From the NCBI GenBank assembly GCA_011526085.1, contig WYBC01000023.1, positions 1 to 64,000 on the forward strand: a stretch of 64,000 nucleotides of DNA, written 5' to 3'. Positions 51,812-61,757 of this stretch are shown piece by piece. The stretch is from Lysobacter sp. (lineage in GTDB: Bacteria; Pseudomonadota; Gammaproteobacteria; Xanthomonadales; Xanthomonadaceae). Under the pieces are notes generated by a model. The model saw only the letters and a list, made by a program, of their open reading frames with translations. It had not been told where the DNA came from and did no database searches. Each line of letters opens with the position of its first letter. Positions within the stretch are counted from its first letter, which is position 1. A program made the position numbers and the translations under genes.

Positions 51812-52633
51812 TCAGGGTTGGACCATTTCGGATTCGATCGCGGTGTCCAGGATGTACGCGACCTGGGGGGCGTCGGCGGGTGCGTTGCGGATGGTGAAGC
51901 GTTTCACCCGCAGCACGGTGCGGATGCCGGGTTCGTGGGTGAAGCCTTCGATGCGGAGGCCGCTGGTCTGCCACGGGCCGGGCTCGCCGATGCGCAGCCC
52001 GTTCTCGTCGTAGCGCAGTTCGCGGGTCTGCAGGCACGGCACCGTCCTCGGCGCCAGGCCGGGTCGGCACGGCTTCGTCTGCGGCGCGACTTCGAAGTAG
52101 ACCGTTTCGCCCGCGCCGCCGTAGCGGGTTTCCGGGGTGGGCGCGCCGACAAAGCGCAGCACGTCGCCGTTGGCGGCGGTCCACACCAGCTGCGGCGGAT
52201 CGCTCTCGCGCAGCGCGATGCGGGCGGCGCCCTGCAGGCGTAGCGAGATCGCGCCGTCGAGTGCCATGATCGGCGCGTCCAGGCAGGCCATCTTGGTCGA
52301 GATCAAACGCTCGACCCGTGCCTGGTCGCCGTCGAAGCGGATGGTGCCGGCCATCTGGTTGCAGGCGTTGAGCACCGCGATCCGGCCGTTCGCGATGTTG
52401 AACTGCAGCGGCTGTTCCGGCCGCACCAGCAGGGCGTCGATGCGCTTGCCCTGCGCGTCGGTCGCCTCCTGCAGCCGCCAGTAATAGCCGGCGAGCGCAT
52501 CGGTCGCGGTCGTTGCCGGCGGCTCGTCGCCGCCGACCCGCGCCGGATCCGCGTGGGCGGCCTCGGGCGTGCGTGCGCAGGCGGCGAGGCTGAGCGTCAG
52601 CATGAGGGGAAACAGCAGAACGGATCGGGTCAT
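51812..52633 (-). CDS. META + DUF4377 domain lipoprotein
   Basis: 273 residues from ATG at 52633. Lipobox LAAC with Cys19. The first half is a META domain (YYWRLQEATDAQGKRIDALL, NACNQMAGTIRFDG); the second half is DUF4377-like (PETRYGGAGETVYFEVAPQT, CLQTRELRYDENG). This two-domain lipoprotein is common in xanthomonads. It probably forms a transcript with the shorter META gene 53 nt downstream. Outer-membrane or periplasmic location; function unknown. Confidence 0.82.
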   Translation of the reverse strand: MTRSVLLFPLMLTLSLAACARTPEAAHADPARVGGDEPPATTATDALAGYYWRLQEATDAQGKRIDALLVRPEQPLQFNIANGRIAVLNACNQMAGTIRFDGDQARVERLISTKMACLDAPIMALDGAISLRLQGAARIALRESDPPQLVWTAANGDVLRFVGAPTPETRYGGAGETVYFEVAPQTKPCRPGLAPRTVPCLQTRELRYDENGLRIGEPGPWQTSGLRIEGFTHEPGIRTVLRVKRFTIRNAPADAPQVAYILDTAIESEMVQP

Positions 52634-52796
52634 GTCGGGCTCCATGGGTGCAGGTGGCGCGCGCGTGCTGGCATGCGCTATGTCGAACACTTCCTTGCAA
52701 CGTGCGGCGGGGCGATCGGGGGTTGCCGTCGCGGCGTCGTGAGGCCGCACCATACACCGGCCGGATGCGGTGTGCGTCCGGCCCGGCGCGCGGCGT

Positions 52797-54023
52797 TCAG
52801 GCGGGGCGCGGCCGCAGCGCCAGCGCGATCCCGCCGGCGACCAGTCCCCAGAACGCCGAACCGATGCCCAGCGGCGCGAAGCCCGAGGCGGTGACGAGGA
52901 AGGTGATCAGCGCGGCCTCGCGGTCGCGATCCTCGCGCACGGCCGCGACCAGGCTGTTGCCGATGGTGCCGAACAGCGCCAGCCCCGCCACCGCCATCAC
53001 CAGTTCCTTCGGGAACGCCGCGAACAGCGCGGCGACGGTGGCGCCGAACAGCGCGGTGACCAGATAGAACAGGCCCGCGAAGACCGCGGCCACGTAGCGC
53101 TTCGCGGGGTCCGGATGGGCCTCGCGACCGCTGCAGATGGCGGCGGTGATCGCGGCCATGCACAGCGAGTACGCCCCGAACGGCGCCAGCAGCACGTTGA
53201 CGGCGCCAACCCAGCCGATCGTCGACGACACCGGCGGTGCATAGCCCGAGGCGCGCAGCACCGCGATGCCGGGAATGTTCTGCGAGGCCATCGTCACCAC
53301 GAACAGCGGCAGCGCGATGCTGAACAGCGCCGCCATCGACAGCGTGGGCGAGGTGAACACTGGCGCCGCCACCTGCAGCCGGACCGCGTCCAGATGCAGC
53401 AGCCCGCCGGCACCGGCGATCAGCATGCCCAGCAGCAGCGTCGCCAGCACCGCGTAGCGTGGGAACCAGCGTCGTCCGCACAGGTACAGCACGAACATCG
53501 CCAGGGTCATCGCCAACTGCGTCTTCATCGACACGAACACGTCCATGCCGAAGCGCAGCAGCACGCCGGCGAGCAGGCCCGAGGCCAGCGACAGCGGCAG
53601 TTTGCGCATCACCCGCTCGAACACGCCGGAGAAGCCGACCGCGGCGGTCAGCGCCGCGACCAGCACGAACGCGCCGATGGCGTCCGACAGCGGCACGCCG
53701 GCATGGCTCGCGATCAGCATCGCCGCGCCCGGCGTGGACCATGCGGTCACCACCGGCATGCGCCAGCGCAGTGACAGCACGATGCAGGTGACGCCCATGC
53801 CGATGCCCAGCGCCCACAGCCACGACGCGATCTCCGCTTCCGACGCGCCGAGCGCACGCGCGGCCTCGAACACGATCACCGCGGAACTGGTGAAGCCGAC
53901 CAGCACGGTGACGAAGCCGGCCGCCACCGACGACGGCGCGATGTCGCGGCGCAGATCGCGCCACCACGGGCCGCGTATCGCGCCCGCGGCTGCGCTGTCG
54001 GTGGAGGGCACGGGCGCGCTCAT
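52797..54023 (-). CDS. BenE-family (benzoate/H+ symporter-like) transporter
   Basis: 408 residues, about 11-12 membrane helices. BenE markers: GFVTVLVGFTSSAVIVFEAA near the N-terminus, VVTAWSTPGAAMLI, and NIPGIAVLRASGY. It overlaps the uppP stop by 4 nt (54020-54023), so it is translationally coupled behind uppP. Known BenE proteins import benzoate, but no aromatic-degradation genes are near; in xanthomonads the substrate may differ. Confidence 0.85.
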   Translation of the reverse strand: MSAPVPSTDSAAAGAIRGPWWRDLRRDIAPSSVAAGFVTVLVGFTSSAVIVFEAARALGASEAEIASWLWALGIGMGVTCIVLSLRWRMPVVTAWSTPGAAMLIASHAGVPLSDAIGAFVLVAALTAAVGFSGVFERVMRKLPLSLASGLLAGVLLRFGMDVFVSMKTQLAMTLAMFVLYLCGRRWFPRYAVLATLLLGMLIAGAGGLLHLDAVRLQVAAPVFTSPTLSMAALFSIALPLFVVTMASQNIPGIAVLRASGYAPPVSSTIGWVGAVNVLLAPFGAYSLCMAAITAAICSGREAHPDPAKRYVAAVFAGLFYLVTALFGATVAALFAAFPKELVMAVAGLALFGTIGNSLVAAVREDRDREAALITFLVTASGFAPLGIGSAFWGLVAGGIALALRPRPA

Positions 54024-54826
54024 TCGCCGGCCGGCAGGATCAGCAGCAGCGCCGCGCCGAGCGCGAAGCGATAGATCGCGAAGGCGGTGAAGCGGTGGCT
54101 CTGGATGTAGCGCAGCAGCCATTTCACCGCGACGAAGGCGGTGACGGCCGATGCGACGAAGGCGACGGCGAGCGCGCTCCAGTCCTCGCCGCCGATATCG
54201 CCGTCCTTGTACAGGCTCAGCAACTCGTATCCGGTGGCGGCGAACATTGTCGGAATGCCGACCAGGAAGGCGAATTCGGTGGCGGCCACGCGGTTGGTGG
54301 TGCCGGCGAGCAGGGCGACGAAGATCGTCGCGCCCGAGCGCGAGGTGCCGGGGAATACGCCGGCCACGACCTGCGCGATGCCGACCAGGATCGCGACCGT
54401 CCAGGTGATCGCCGCGCGTTCGCCGAGCGCGGCGGCGCGCTTCGCGGCGAAATGTTCGGCCAGCAGCATCCACGCGCCGCCGAGGATCAATGCCCAGGCG
54501 ATCGGCGTCACCGTCTCCGGCAGTTCCCAGCCCAGCGCCTTCACCGCGAGGCCGCCGATCGCGGTGACGCCGAACGCGACCGCGAGCTTGAAGGCGTAGT
54601 CGAAGTTCTCCGGCTTGCGGAAACCGACCAGCAGGTTCCACAGCCGTTCGCGGTAGATCGCCACGACCGCGAGGATCGCGCCGGCCTGGATCGCGACGTT
54701 GAACAGATCGCTGCGCGCGCCCAGCCAGTGTTGCGCGATGAGCAGGTGCCCGGTGCTGGAGATCGGCAGGAATTCGGTGATCCCCTCGATGATGCCGAGG
54801 AGCAGGGCGTTGAGCAGGTCGGACAT
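54020..54826 (-). CDS. uppP: Undecaprenyl-diphosphatase UppP (BacA)
   Basis: 268 residues, integral membrane. The catalytic block EGITEFLPISSTGH (14-27) and the second block PGTSRSG are intact. It dephosphorylates undecaprenyl pyrophosphate to recycle the lipid carrier for peptidoglycan and other polymers, and raises bacitracin tolerance when abundant. First gene of a two-gene unit with the BenE-like transporter. Confidence 0.95.
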   Translation of the reverse strand: MSDLLNALLLGIIEGITEFLPISSTGHLLIAQHWLGARSDLFNVAIQAGAILAVVAIYRERLWNLLVGFRKPENFDYAFKLAVAFGVTAIGGLAVKALGWELPETVTPIAWALILGGAWMLLAEHFAAKRAAALGERAAITWTVAILVGIAQVVAGVFPGTSRSGATIFVALLAGTTNRVAATEFAFLVGIPTMFAATGYELLSLYKDGDIGGEDWSALAVAFVASAVTAFVAVKWLLRYIQSHRFTAFAIYRFALGAALLLILPAGE

Positions 54827-54899
54827 GCGGTCGATCGCGAAGGCAAAGGCGAAGTGTACCGGTCGCGATGCGGGGCGTTCGATATCGTCCCCGTCGCAA

Positions 54900-54927
54900 C
54901 GATCCCCCCGGGCGCCCGGGGGGATCG
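54900..54927 (-). terminator. 28-bp perfect palindrome after the S1 protease gene
   Basis: CGATCCCCCCGGGC (54900-54913) is the exact reverse complement of GCCCGGGGGGATCG (54914-54927). It lies 33 nt after the protease stop and before uppP, so a terminator-like hairpin is likely, though no T tract follows. Confidence 0.5.
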
Positions 54928-54959
54928 CGATGCGACGGTTCGGGTCTTCCGCAGGTCGC

Positions 54960-56201
54960 TCAGGGCGAGATCACCAGGGTCAGCCCCGGGTACGCGGCGA
55001 GGATCGGCCGCAGCGGCTGGTAGAAGGTGATCGGCGTGCCCACGGTGCAGTTCTCGGTCGTGCCCGCGTTGAACGAACCGCCCGAAGTCACGCCCTGGGC
55101 CTGTCCGTCCGGCGTCACGAACGAGCCGCCGGAATCGCCGGTGCCGACGCAGGCGCTGGAACGCGAAAGGTTGTAGACGATACCCGAGGCGCCGTAGTTC
55201 ACGGTCACGCCCGTGGCGACCAGCGCACCGCAGCGCGCACCGGTGCGGGCGCCGGAGCGGCAGATCGCGGCGTTCAGCGTGGCGGGGATGTCGCCGCGAA
55301 TCGGCAGGTTGCCGCCGTAACTGTAGGCGTTCACCCACGGCCGCGGGATGCCCAGCGGATTGGTGTTGTGGACCACGGCGTAGTCGCTGCCCGGAAACAC
55401 CGATGCGGCGATGTAGCCCAGCGACTGCCCGGTGGGATGGGTCACGGCGGTATTGACCACGCCGCAATGCCCGGCGGTGACGAAACCGTTGGCCGCGCCG
55501 AGCGTGACGGTGAAGCCGATCGAGCACCAGCCGCCGGTCGCGAGGTTGTAGCGGTCGCCGCCGCGGACATCGAAGGTCGCCTGTTGCGCCGGCTGCGGGC
55601 GTGCATTCGATGTTTCGAAGCGGATGGCGGCGGCGTCGGCCCCGCTCGCGGCGACGAAGTCGATCGCGGCCTCGGTCGCGCCGACATCCGTGGTCACGAT
55701 CACCCGGTTGCTGCGCGGATCGACGTGCCAGGACTGGATGCCGGGATCGAGTCTGCCGCCCTTCGTCGCGGTACGCAGCGCGCGCGCGCCGCCGTCCAGC
55801 CGCGCATGCGCAGCGCGCAGCGCCGCGAGGCTGTGCGCGACCACCCGCACCTGCACGCCGAGCGCACGCGCCTTCGCGGCGTTGCGCTGTCCGGCGACCG
55901 CGATCACCGGTTCGTACTCGCCCAGCCGGTTGCGTTCGAGCCAGGTACCCGCGTAGCTGTCGCCGAGCGTCGCGCTCGCCTGTCGTTCGATCTCGGGAGC
56001 GCGTCGTTGCGCGGCGAGGTATTGCGGGATCTGGCCGGGCATGATGCCCAGATCGCGTTGCATCGCGAAGCGGACATGTTCCGGGATCCGGAGGACGTCA
56101 TCGCCCGATGCGGCCATCGCCCCGGGGGTGGCGACGATCGCGCAGATCGCGAGCGGAAGAACGGACGCGGCGACGCGCCCTGACATCGATGTGTTGCGCA
56201 T
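54960..56201 (-). CDS. Alpha-lytic/streptogrisin-like secreted serine protease (S1E type)
   Basis: 413 residues from ATG at 56201 with AGGAG upstream. Signal peptide (ASVLPLAICAIVATPGAMAA) and a pro-region (~35-210) of the alpha-lytic type. Catalytic triad: His245 (TAGHCG), Asp273 (DYAVV), Ser357 (GDSGGS). Six Cys in the mature part suggest three disulfides. Length and triad spacing match alpha-lytic protease of Lysobacter enzymogenes (397-residue precursor), which folds on its pro-region and lyses other microbes. An extracellular predation or nutrition role is inferred. Confidence 0.9.
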   Translation of the reverse strand: MRNTSMSGRVAASVLPLAICAIVATPGAMAASGDDVLRIPEHVRFAMQRDLGIMPGQIPQYLAAQRRAPEIERQASATLGDSYAGTWLERNRLGEYEPVIAVAGQRNAAKARALGVQVRVVAHSLAALRAAHARLDGGARALRTATKGGRLDPGIQSWHVDPRSNRVIVTTDVGATEAAIDFVAASGADAAAIRFETSNARPQPAQQATFDVRGGDRYNLATGGWCSIGFTVTLGAANGFVTAGHCGVVNTAVTHPTGQSLGYIAASVFPGSDYAVVHNTNPLGIPRPWVNAYSYGGNLPIRGDIPATLNAAICRSGARTGARCGALVATGVTVNYGASGIVYNLSRSSACVGTGDSGGSFVTPDGQAQGVTSGGSFNAGTTENCTVGTPITFYQPLRPILAAYPGLTLVISP

Positions 56202-56516
56202 GCGAAACTCCTTTTCAACGAGGGGTGCGGCGACACGGCAGAGGGATGTCGCCGGCCCGCATGGTTCGCGTCGGCGGAGTCGGCATCGTGTTGTCGTGCT
56301 GCACAACGCGACGATCGATCCCGTCGATGCGGTCGAAACCGTTGCGGTTTCGTGCCGTGTCCGCAATCCATGCGTGGCATGCGCACTCTACGTCGCGACG
56401 ATCTCAGCCGTGGCGAGCCCGAGTGACGCGCGTCGCGAAAAGACGTGCAGCGCGCGTGAGACTTTCGTCCAATAGGGTTCGCGGCCCGTTGTCCGTCGCC
56501 GCCGGCGCGGCATCGT
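56202..56516. other. Gap between the patatin and protease genes
   Basis: 315 nt between two minus-strand genes. The protease ribosome-binding site (AAGGAGTTT) lies at its left edge. I found no convincing promoter boxes, terminator or small gene in the rest. Confidence 0.5.
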
Positions 56517-58697
56517 TCAGTACGGCTGTCCCAGCCGCAGGAACACCGCTTCCTCGCCTTCCTCGGCCAGGCCCAGGCCGAAATAGATCGGACCGATCGG
56601 CGTGTCCAGCGCGCTGTAGATGCTGCCGCCGAAAATGGTGCGGTCGAAGGCGGGTTCCTGGCCGCGGCGCCACACCTGTCCGCCCTCCAGCGATCCGCCG
56701 ACGAACAGCGGGTACTGCAGCAGCTGCGCCAGCGGATAGTTGAACTGCAGCGTCGCCAGCGCCGAACCGGTGCCGCGCAGGCGGTCGATGCCGTAACCCG
56801 ACAACCGGAACGGGCCGCCGAGCAGCGCCACGTCTTCGTAGGCGTTGCCGCGATGATCCTGCGCCTGCGCGCCGAACTGCCAGCGTCCGCCCAGCGCGGT
56901 GAAGGCGTAGGACGCCTGCGCGCGGCTGGTGAAGCCCTCGCTGTCGGCATCGAGCATCGGCAGGTAGCGCGTGTGCCGCGCGTGCAGATACCAGCCCTTG
57001 CCGGGGAATTCGGCGTCGTCCTGGGTGTCGAGCGTGAAGTCGACATCCACGCCGGCGCTGGTGGCGGTGCGCGGAATGCCCGTGGGCTGCGAATCCACGC
57101 GCAGGTCGTAGTGATTGCGGCGCACGAACGGCGCCACCGAGACTTCGCCCCAGTGCGAAAGATTCAGGCCGATGCCGGCGCGCGCGTCCCAGCGGCTGTA
57201 GCGGTAATCGCCGGTGATGTTGTCGTCGTCGATCAGCGGCTGGTTTTCGCCGAGCCATTCCAGCGACGGACGCACGAACGCGCTGCGCCGCATGTTCAAC
57301 GGCTGGTTGAACTCGGCGAACGCGCGGTTGCGGTCGCCCAGCCGCGCTTCCAGCGACAGATCGGCACCGAAACGATTGATCTCGCGCCGGCCATAGCGGG
57401 CGCCGATCTGGTATTCGCCGTCGCCCTCGAAATCGTCCTGCATGAACAGCCCGAATTTCAGCGTGCCGTCCTCTTCCCAGCGCCGGCTGCGGGTGACGTA
57501 GGTCAGCACGCTGCCGCCGTTCTCGCCGGTGTCGACGGTGTAATAGGCGCGCGAGAATTCGCCGAGGCCGTAGAGCCGGCCCAGATCGTCCTCGATCTTC
57601 TTCGCGTCCACCGCATCGCCCGGCTGCGCGGTGATGTGCGCGCGCACCGCCGCGTCGTCCACGGTCGACGTGTTGACCAGCTCGACGCGTTCGATCGCGC
57701 CGATCGGTTTCAGCCGGGCCAGTCGCGCTTCGCGCCATGCGGCGTAGGCCTGCGGCGAGACCTGCATGGCCCGCAGCTGCGGCAATACCGCGACCGTCGC
57801 CGCTTCGCCCATGGCCACGCCCTGATCGAGGCCGGCGGTGAAATCGGCCGAGCCCAGGTCGCCCAGTTCCGGGATGATCAGCACGTCGCCCGCGCCCAGC
57901 CGTTCGCGCTGCCGCTTCGTTTCCTTGAGCATCAGCGCGGTGACCATCTGGTCGGTGATGCTGAAGGGGTCGAGCAGCTGCTCGCGCTTCTTGAGCGGTG
58001 CGGCGATGTCGACCGCGATGATCCGCTTCGCGCCCCAGCCCTGCGCGACTTCGACCGGAAGATTCAGCGAGACGCCGCCGTCGATCAGCGAGCGTTCGCC
58101 GTAGCTCACCGGCGCGAACGCGCCCGGCACCGCCATGCTCGCGCGCACCGCGTTGACCAGATCGCCCCGGTCCATCGCCACCGCTTCGCCGGTTTCCAGA
58201 TCGGTGCCGATCGCGCGATACGGAATCGGCAGGTCGTCGAAGCGCGCGATGTTCGCGCTCGGCAACAGCGCCGCGCGCAGCGCCACCGCCAGCCGCTGGC
58301 CCTCGAACACCGAGGGCGGCACGCCGAGCTTGCCGTCGCGCAGACCGAAACCGCCCTTGGCCAGGAAACTGCGATCCTCGGCCTTGCGCCGCTGGGTGAA
58401 GGCGCGGCGGTCGATGCGGTCGGCGAACATCGTGTTCCAGTCCAGCGCGCGCAGCGCGGTTTCGATCTCGGTCGCGCTCATGCCGCTGGCGTACAGGCTG
58501 CCGACCACCGCGCCCATGCTGGTGCCGACGATGCAGTCGACCGGGATGCGCTCGCGCTCCAGCACCTTGATCACGCCGATGTGCGTCATCCCGCGCGCGC
58601 CGCCGCCGCTGAGCACCAGGCAGGTATCGAATTCGGCCGCCTTCGCGGGTGCGGCGAAGGGCAGGAGGCACAGCAGGGCGAGCGAATGCAGGCGCAT
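56517..58697 (-). CDS. PlpD-type patatin phospholipase with outer-membrane barrel (type Vd autotransporter)
   Basis: 726 residues from ATG at 58697. Signal peptide ([20 protein letters not shown]). Patatin domain (25-310): oxyanion GGGARG (31-36), nucleophile Ser60 in GTSMG, and Asp206 in DGG form the Ser-Asp dyad. A POTRA-like segment (~340-425) follows, then a 16-strand-type BamA/Omp85-like barrel to the end (RLGQPY). This layout is that of PlpD of Pseudomonas aeruginosa, a phospholipase A displayed or secreted by its own barrel. Monocistronic. Confidence 0.9.
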   Translation of the reverse strand: MRLHSLALLCLLPFAAPAKAAEFDTCLVLSGGGARGMTHIGVIKVLERERIPVDCIVGTSMGAVVGSLYASGMSATEIETALRALDWNTMFADRIDRRAFTQRRKAEDRSFLAKGGFGLRDGKLGVPPSVFEGQRLAVALRAALLPSANIARFDDLPIPYRAIGTDLETGEAVAMDRGDLVNAVRASMAVPGAFAPVSYGERSLIDGGVSLNLPVEVAQGWGAKRIIAVDIAAPLKKREQLLDPFSITDQMVTALMLKETKRQRERLGAGDVLIIPELGDLGSADFTAGLDQGVAMGEAATVAVLPQLRAMQVSPQAYAAWREARLARLKPIGAIERVELVNTSTVDDAAVRAHITAQPGDAVDAKKIEDDLGRLYGLGEFSRAYYTVDTGENGGSVLTYVTRSRRWEEDGTLKFGLFMQDDFEGDGEYQIGARYGRREINRFGADLSLEARLGDRNRAFAEFNQPLNMRRSAFVRPSLEWLGENQPLIDDDNITGDYRYSRWDARAGIGLNLSHWGEVSVAPFVRRNHYDLRVDSQPTGIPRTATSAGVDVDFTLDTQDDAEFPGKGWYLHARHTRYLPMLDADSEGFTSRAQASYAFTALGGRWQFGAQAQDHRGNAYEDVALLGGPFRLSGYGIDRLRGTGSALATLQFNYPLAQLLQYPLFVGGSLEGGQVWRRGQEPAFDRTIFGGSIYSALDTPIGPIYFGLGLAEEGEEAVFLRLGQPY

Positions 58698-58835
58698 GGA
58701 CGCGGGTTTCCGGATCGTGGAGACGCGGGCGCCGGGCCCGCAGCGCGTCAGTCTACCGGTCCGCCCGTCGCGCCCGCACCGCATTGCGCGATGCCCGCCC
58801 GCGCCGACGGATCGTGGGAGACACGAGGTCCGTTT

Positions 58836-58886
58836 CGCACCACTTGGGTGCAAATCGGGATGCCGAGTTTGCTTCGGAGTGGTGCG
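58836..58886 (+). promoter_or_regulatory. NtrC-like enhancer sites upstream of glnA
   Basis: CGCACCACTTGGGTGCA (58836-58852) closely fits the palindromic NtrC consensus (TGCACC..TGGTGCA). A second, weaker match, TGCTTCGGAGTGGTGCG (58870-58886), follows. They sit about 60-115 nt before the -24/-12 promoter, the usual enhancer distance. Confidence 0.65.
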
Positions 58887-58947
58887 TCATGCCGGCGCTC
58901 GCCGATCTGCATCCTTCTGAATCAATGGCTTGCCCACTTTCCTGCGC

Positions 58948-58963
58948 TGGCACGCCCCTTGCA
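58948..58963 (+). promoter_or_regulatory. Sigma-54 promoter of glnA
   Basis: TGGCAC (58948-58953), then GCCCC, then TTGCA (58959-58963): an exact TGGCAC-N5-TTGCA match to the -24/-12 consensus. It is 41 nt before the glnA ATG. Confidence 0.9.
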
Positions 58964-59003
58964 GAGAGAAGTGCATCCTTCTCACCCATCGGAGCTTCCG
59001 AAG

Positions 59004-60413
59004 ATGTCCCTCGAGCACGTCGAAAAACTCATCAAGGACCACAAGGTCGAATTCGTGGACCTGCGCTTCACCGACATGCGCGGCGTGCAGCACCACGTCA
59101 CCTTCCCGAAATCCATCGTCGAAGCCAGCCTGTTCGAGGACGGCAAGATGTTCGACGGCTCGTCGATCAGCGGCTGGAAGGGCATCAACGAGTCCGACAT
59201 GATCCTGCTGCCGGACGCCGCCACCGCCTTCCTCGACCCGTTCACCGCCGATCCGACCCTGGTCCTGACCTGCGACATCCTCGACCCGGCGACCATGCAG
59301 GCCTACTCGCGCGATCCGCGCGGCGTCGCCAAGCGCGCCGAAGCCTTCCTCAAGGCCAGCGGCATCGCCGACCAGGCCTTCTTCGGTCCGGAACCCGAAT
59401 TCTTCATCTTCGACAGCGTCCGCTTCGCCAACGAGATGGGCCACACCTTCTTCCACATCGATTCGGAAGAGGCGCACTGGAACTCCGGCCGCGAATACGA
59501 AGGCGGCAACACCGGCTACCGTCCGATGGTGAAGGGCGGCTACTTCCCGGTGGCCCCGCTCGATTCGCTGCACGACATCCGCGCCGAGATGTGCAAGACC
59601 CTGGAAGAAGCCGGCATCGAAGTCGAAGTGCACCACCACGAAGTGGCCAACGCCGGCCAGTGCGAGATCGGCACCAAGTTCAACACGCTGGTGCAGAAGG
59701 CCGACGAACTGCTGACGATGAAGTACATCATCAAGAACGTCGCCCACCGCAACGGCAAGACCGCGACCTTCATGCCCAAGCCCATCGTCGGCGACAACGG
59801 CAGCGGCATGCACGTGCACCAGTCGCTGGCCAAGGGCGGCGTGAACCTGTTCTCCGGCGACGGCTACGGCGGCCTGTCGCAGCTGGCGCTGTGGTACATC
59901 GGCGGCATCTTCAAGCACGCCCGCGCGATCAACGCCTTCGCCAACTCCACCACCAACAGCTACAAGCGCCTGGTGCCGGGCTTCGAAGCGCCGGTGATGC
60001 TGGCCTATTCGGCGCGCAACCGCTCGGCCTCGTGCCGCATCCCGTACGTCGCGAATCCGAAGGCGCGCCGCATCGAGATCCGCTTCCCCGATCCGATGAA
60101 CTCCGGCTACCTCACCTTCGCCGCGCTGATGATGGCCGGCCTCGACGGCATCAAGAACCAGATCGATCCGGGTTCGCCCAGCGACAAGGACCTGTACGAC
60201 CTGCCGCCGGAAGAGGAGAAGAACATCCCGACCGTGTGCCACAGCCTCGACCAGGCGCTGGAAGCGCTCGACAAGGATCGCGACTTCCTCAAGGCCGGCG
60301 GCGTGTTCTCCGACGACTTCATCGACGGCTACATCGCGCTGAAGATGCAGGAAGTCACGCGCTTCCGCGCGGCGACGCATCCGCTCGAATACCAGATGTA
60401 CTACACGATCTGA
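59004..60413 (+). CDS. glnA: Glutamine synthetase type I
   Basis: 469 residues, the GSI-beta length. It makes glutamine from glutamate, ammonia and [14 protein letters not shown] and [18 protein letters not shown] carry metal ligands, and GMHVHQSL and [10 protein letters not shown] are the remaining active-site blocks. The adenylylation tyrosine is Tyr398 in [10 protein letters not shown], so GlnE-type control is expected. Transcription likely depends on sigma-54 and NtrC. ATG 59004 starts the conserved [10 protein letters not shown]. It stands with glnK and amtB as a nitrogen-assimilation group. Confidence 0.98.
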   Translation: MSLEHVEKLIKDHKVEFVDLRFTDMRGVQHHVTFPKSIVEASLFEDGKMFDGSSISGWKGINESDMILLPDAATAFLDPFTADPTLVLTCDILDPATMQAYSRDPRGVAKRAEAFLKASGIADQAFFGPEPEFFIFDSVRFANEMGHTFFHIDSEEAHWNSGREYEGGNTGYRPMVKGGYFPVAPLDSLHDIRAEMCKTLEEAGIEVEVHHHEVANAGQCEIGTKFNTLVQKADELLTMKYIIKNVAHRNGKTATFMPKPIVGDNGSGMHVHQSLAKGGVNLFSGDGYGGLSQLALWYIGGIFKHARAINAFANSTTNSYKRLVPGFEAPVMLAYSARNRSASCRIPYVANPKARRIEIRFPDPMNSGYLTFAALMMAGLDGIKNQIDPGSPSDKDLYDLPPEEEKNIPTVCHSLDQALEALDKDRDFLKAGGVFSDDFIDGYIALKMQEVTRFRAATHPLEYQMYYTI

Positions 60414-60415
60414 TG
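60381..60415 (+). repeat. 35-bp glnA tail, copy 1 of a direct repeat
   Basis: The last 33 nt of glnA, including the stop, plus 2 nt recur exactly at 60531-60565, 150 nt downstream. Bases before and after the repeat differ. Confidence 0.85.
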
Positions 60416-60445
60416 CGCGAACGGGACGCCATGTGTCGTCGCTTC

Positions 60446-60482
60446 GGGCCGGCGGATGTCCGGCCCGGCGCAGCGCGCCGGG
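60446..60482 (+). terminator. Two nested hairpins after glnA
   Basis: GGGCCGG (60446-60452) / CCGGCCC (60460-60466), then CCCGGCGC (60464-60471) / GCGCCGGG (60475-60482). The stems share three bases, so they are alternatives. No T tract. Confidence 0.4.
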
Positions 60483-60530
60483 CGTTCGGAAGGCATGCGC
60501 GGCGGTGCCGCGCGAGCATTCCTTCCTCAC

Positions 60531-60565
60531 CCGCTCGAATACCAGATGTACTACACGATCTGATG
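60531..60565 (+). repeat. 35-bp glnA tail, copy 2 of a direct repeat
   Basis: Identical to 60381-60415, placed in non-coding DNA before a REP pair. It encodes the terminal LEYQMYYTI-stop without any upstream gene. Confidence 0.85.
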
Positions 60566-60574
60566 TTGCATTCC

Positions 60575-60641
60575 GGTAGAGCGGCCTTCAGGCCGCTGTG
60601 CCGATGGTCGAAGGCGTCAGCGGCCTGAAGGCCGCTCTACC
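60575..60641 (+). repeat. Perfect inverted REP pair (family B, BIME)
   Basis: The 24 nt at 60575-60598 (GGTAGAGCGGCCTTCAGG..) are the exact reverse complement of 60618-60641, with 19 nt between. Same family as 31197-31262. It ends 17 nt before the GNAT gene. Confidence 0.9.
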
Positions 60642-60658
60642 GGGAGAACGGCGAAACG

Positions 60659-61117
60659 ATGATGGACATCCGGATCGACGACCTCAGCGGGCCCGAGATC
60701 GCGCGGTTGCTGCAGGAACACCTCGACGAGATGTTCCTGCACTCGCCGCCGGAAAGCGTCCATGCGCTGGATCTGGAAACACTGCGTCGTCCGGAGATCA
60801 CCTTCTGGACGGTCTGGAAGGACGGCGCATTGATGGGTTGCGGCGCGCTGAAGGCGCTGGACGCGTCGCATGGCGAGATCAAGTCCATGCGCACCGCCCG
60901 CGATCATCTGCGCAAGGGCGTCGCCGCGACGCTGATGCGGCACATCCTGCGGGTGGCGCGCGAACGCGGCTACCGGCGGTTGAGCCTCGAAACGGGATCG
61001 CCGGATGCGTTCCTGCCGGCGCGCGCGATGTACGAGCGCTTCGGCTTCGAGGAGTGCGGGCCCTTCGCCGATTACGTCGAAGACCCGTACAGCGTGTTCA
61101 TGACGATCGAGCTGTAG
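60659..61117 (+). CDS. GNAT-family N-acetyltransferase
   Basis: 152 residues. The acetyl-CoA pyrophosphate loop is recognisable in modified form (ARDHLRKGVAATLMRHIL), followed by GYRRLSLETGSPDAFLPARA and the terminal strand block MYERFGFEECGPFADY. It resembles YedL/PhnO-like small-molecule acetylators. Cytosolic, substrate unknown. An in-frame second ATG (60662) could also be used. It sits between glnA and glnK, but a long gap on each side argues against one operon. Confidence 0.85.
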   Translation: MMDIRIDDLSGPEIARLLQEHLDEMFLHSPPESVHALDLETLRRPEITFWTVWKDGALMGCGALKALDASHGEIKSMRTARDHLRKGVAATLMRHILRVARERGYRRLSLETGSPDAFLPARAMYERFGFEECGPFADYVEDPYSVFMTIEL

Positions 61118-61169
61118 TCGTCGATCTGCAGTGATCGACTTGCAGTCGTCGAACGCGCGGAAGCGGTAA

Positions 61170-61736
<567 letters not shown>

Positions 61737-61757
61737 CCCTCACTCGGAGACCGTCCC

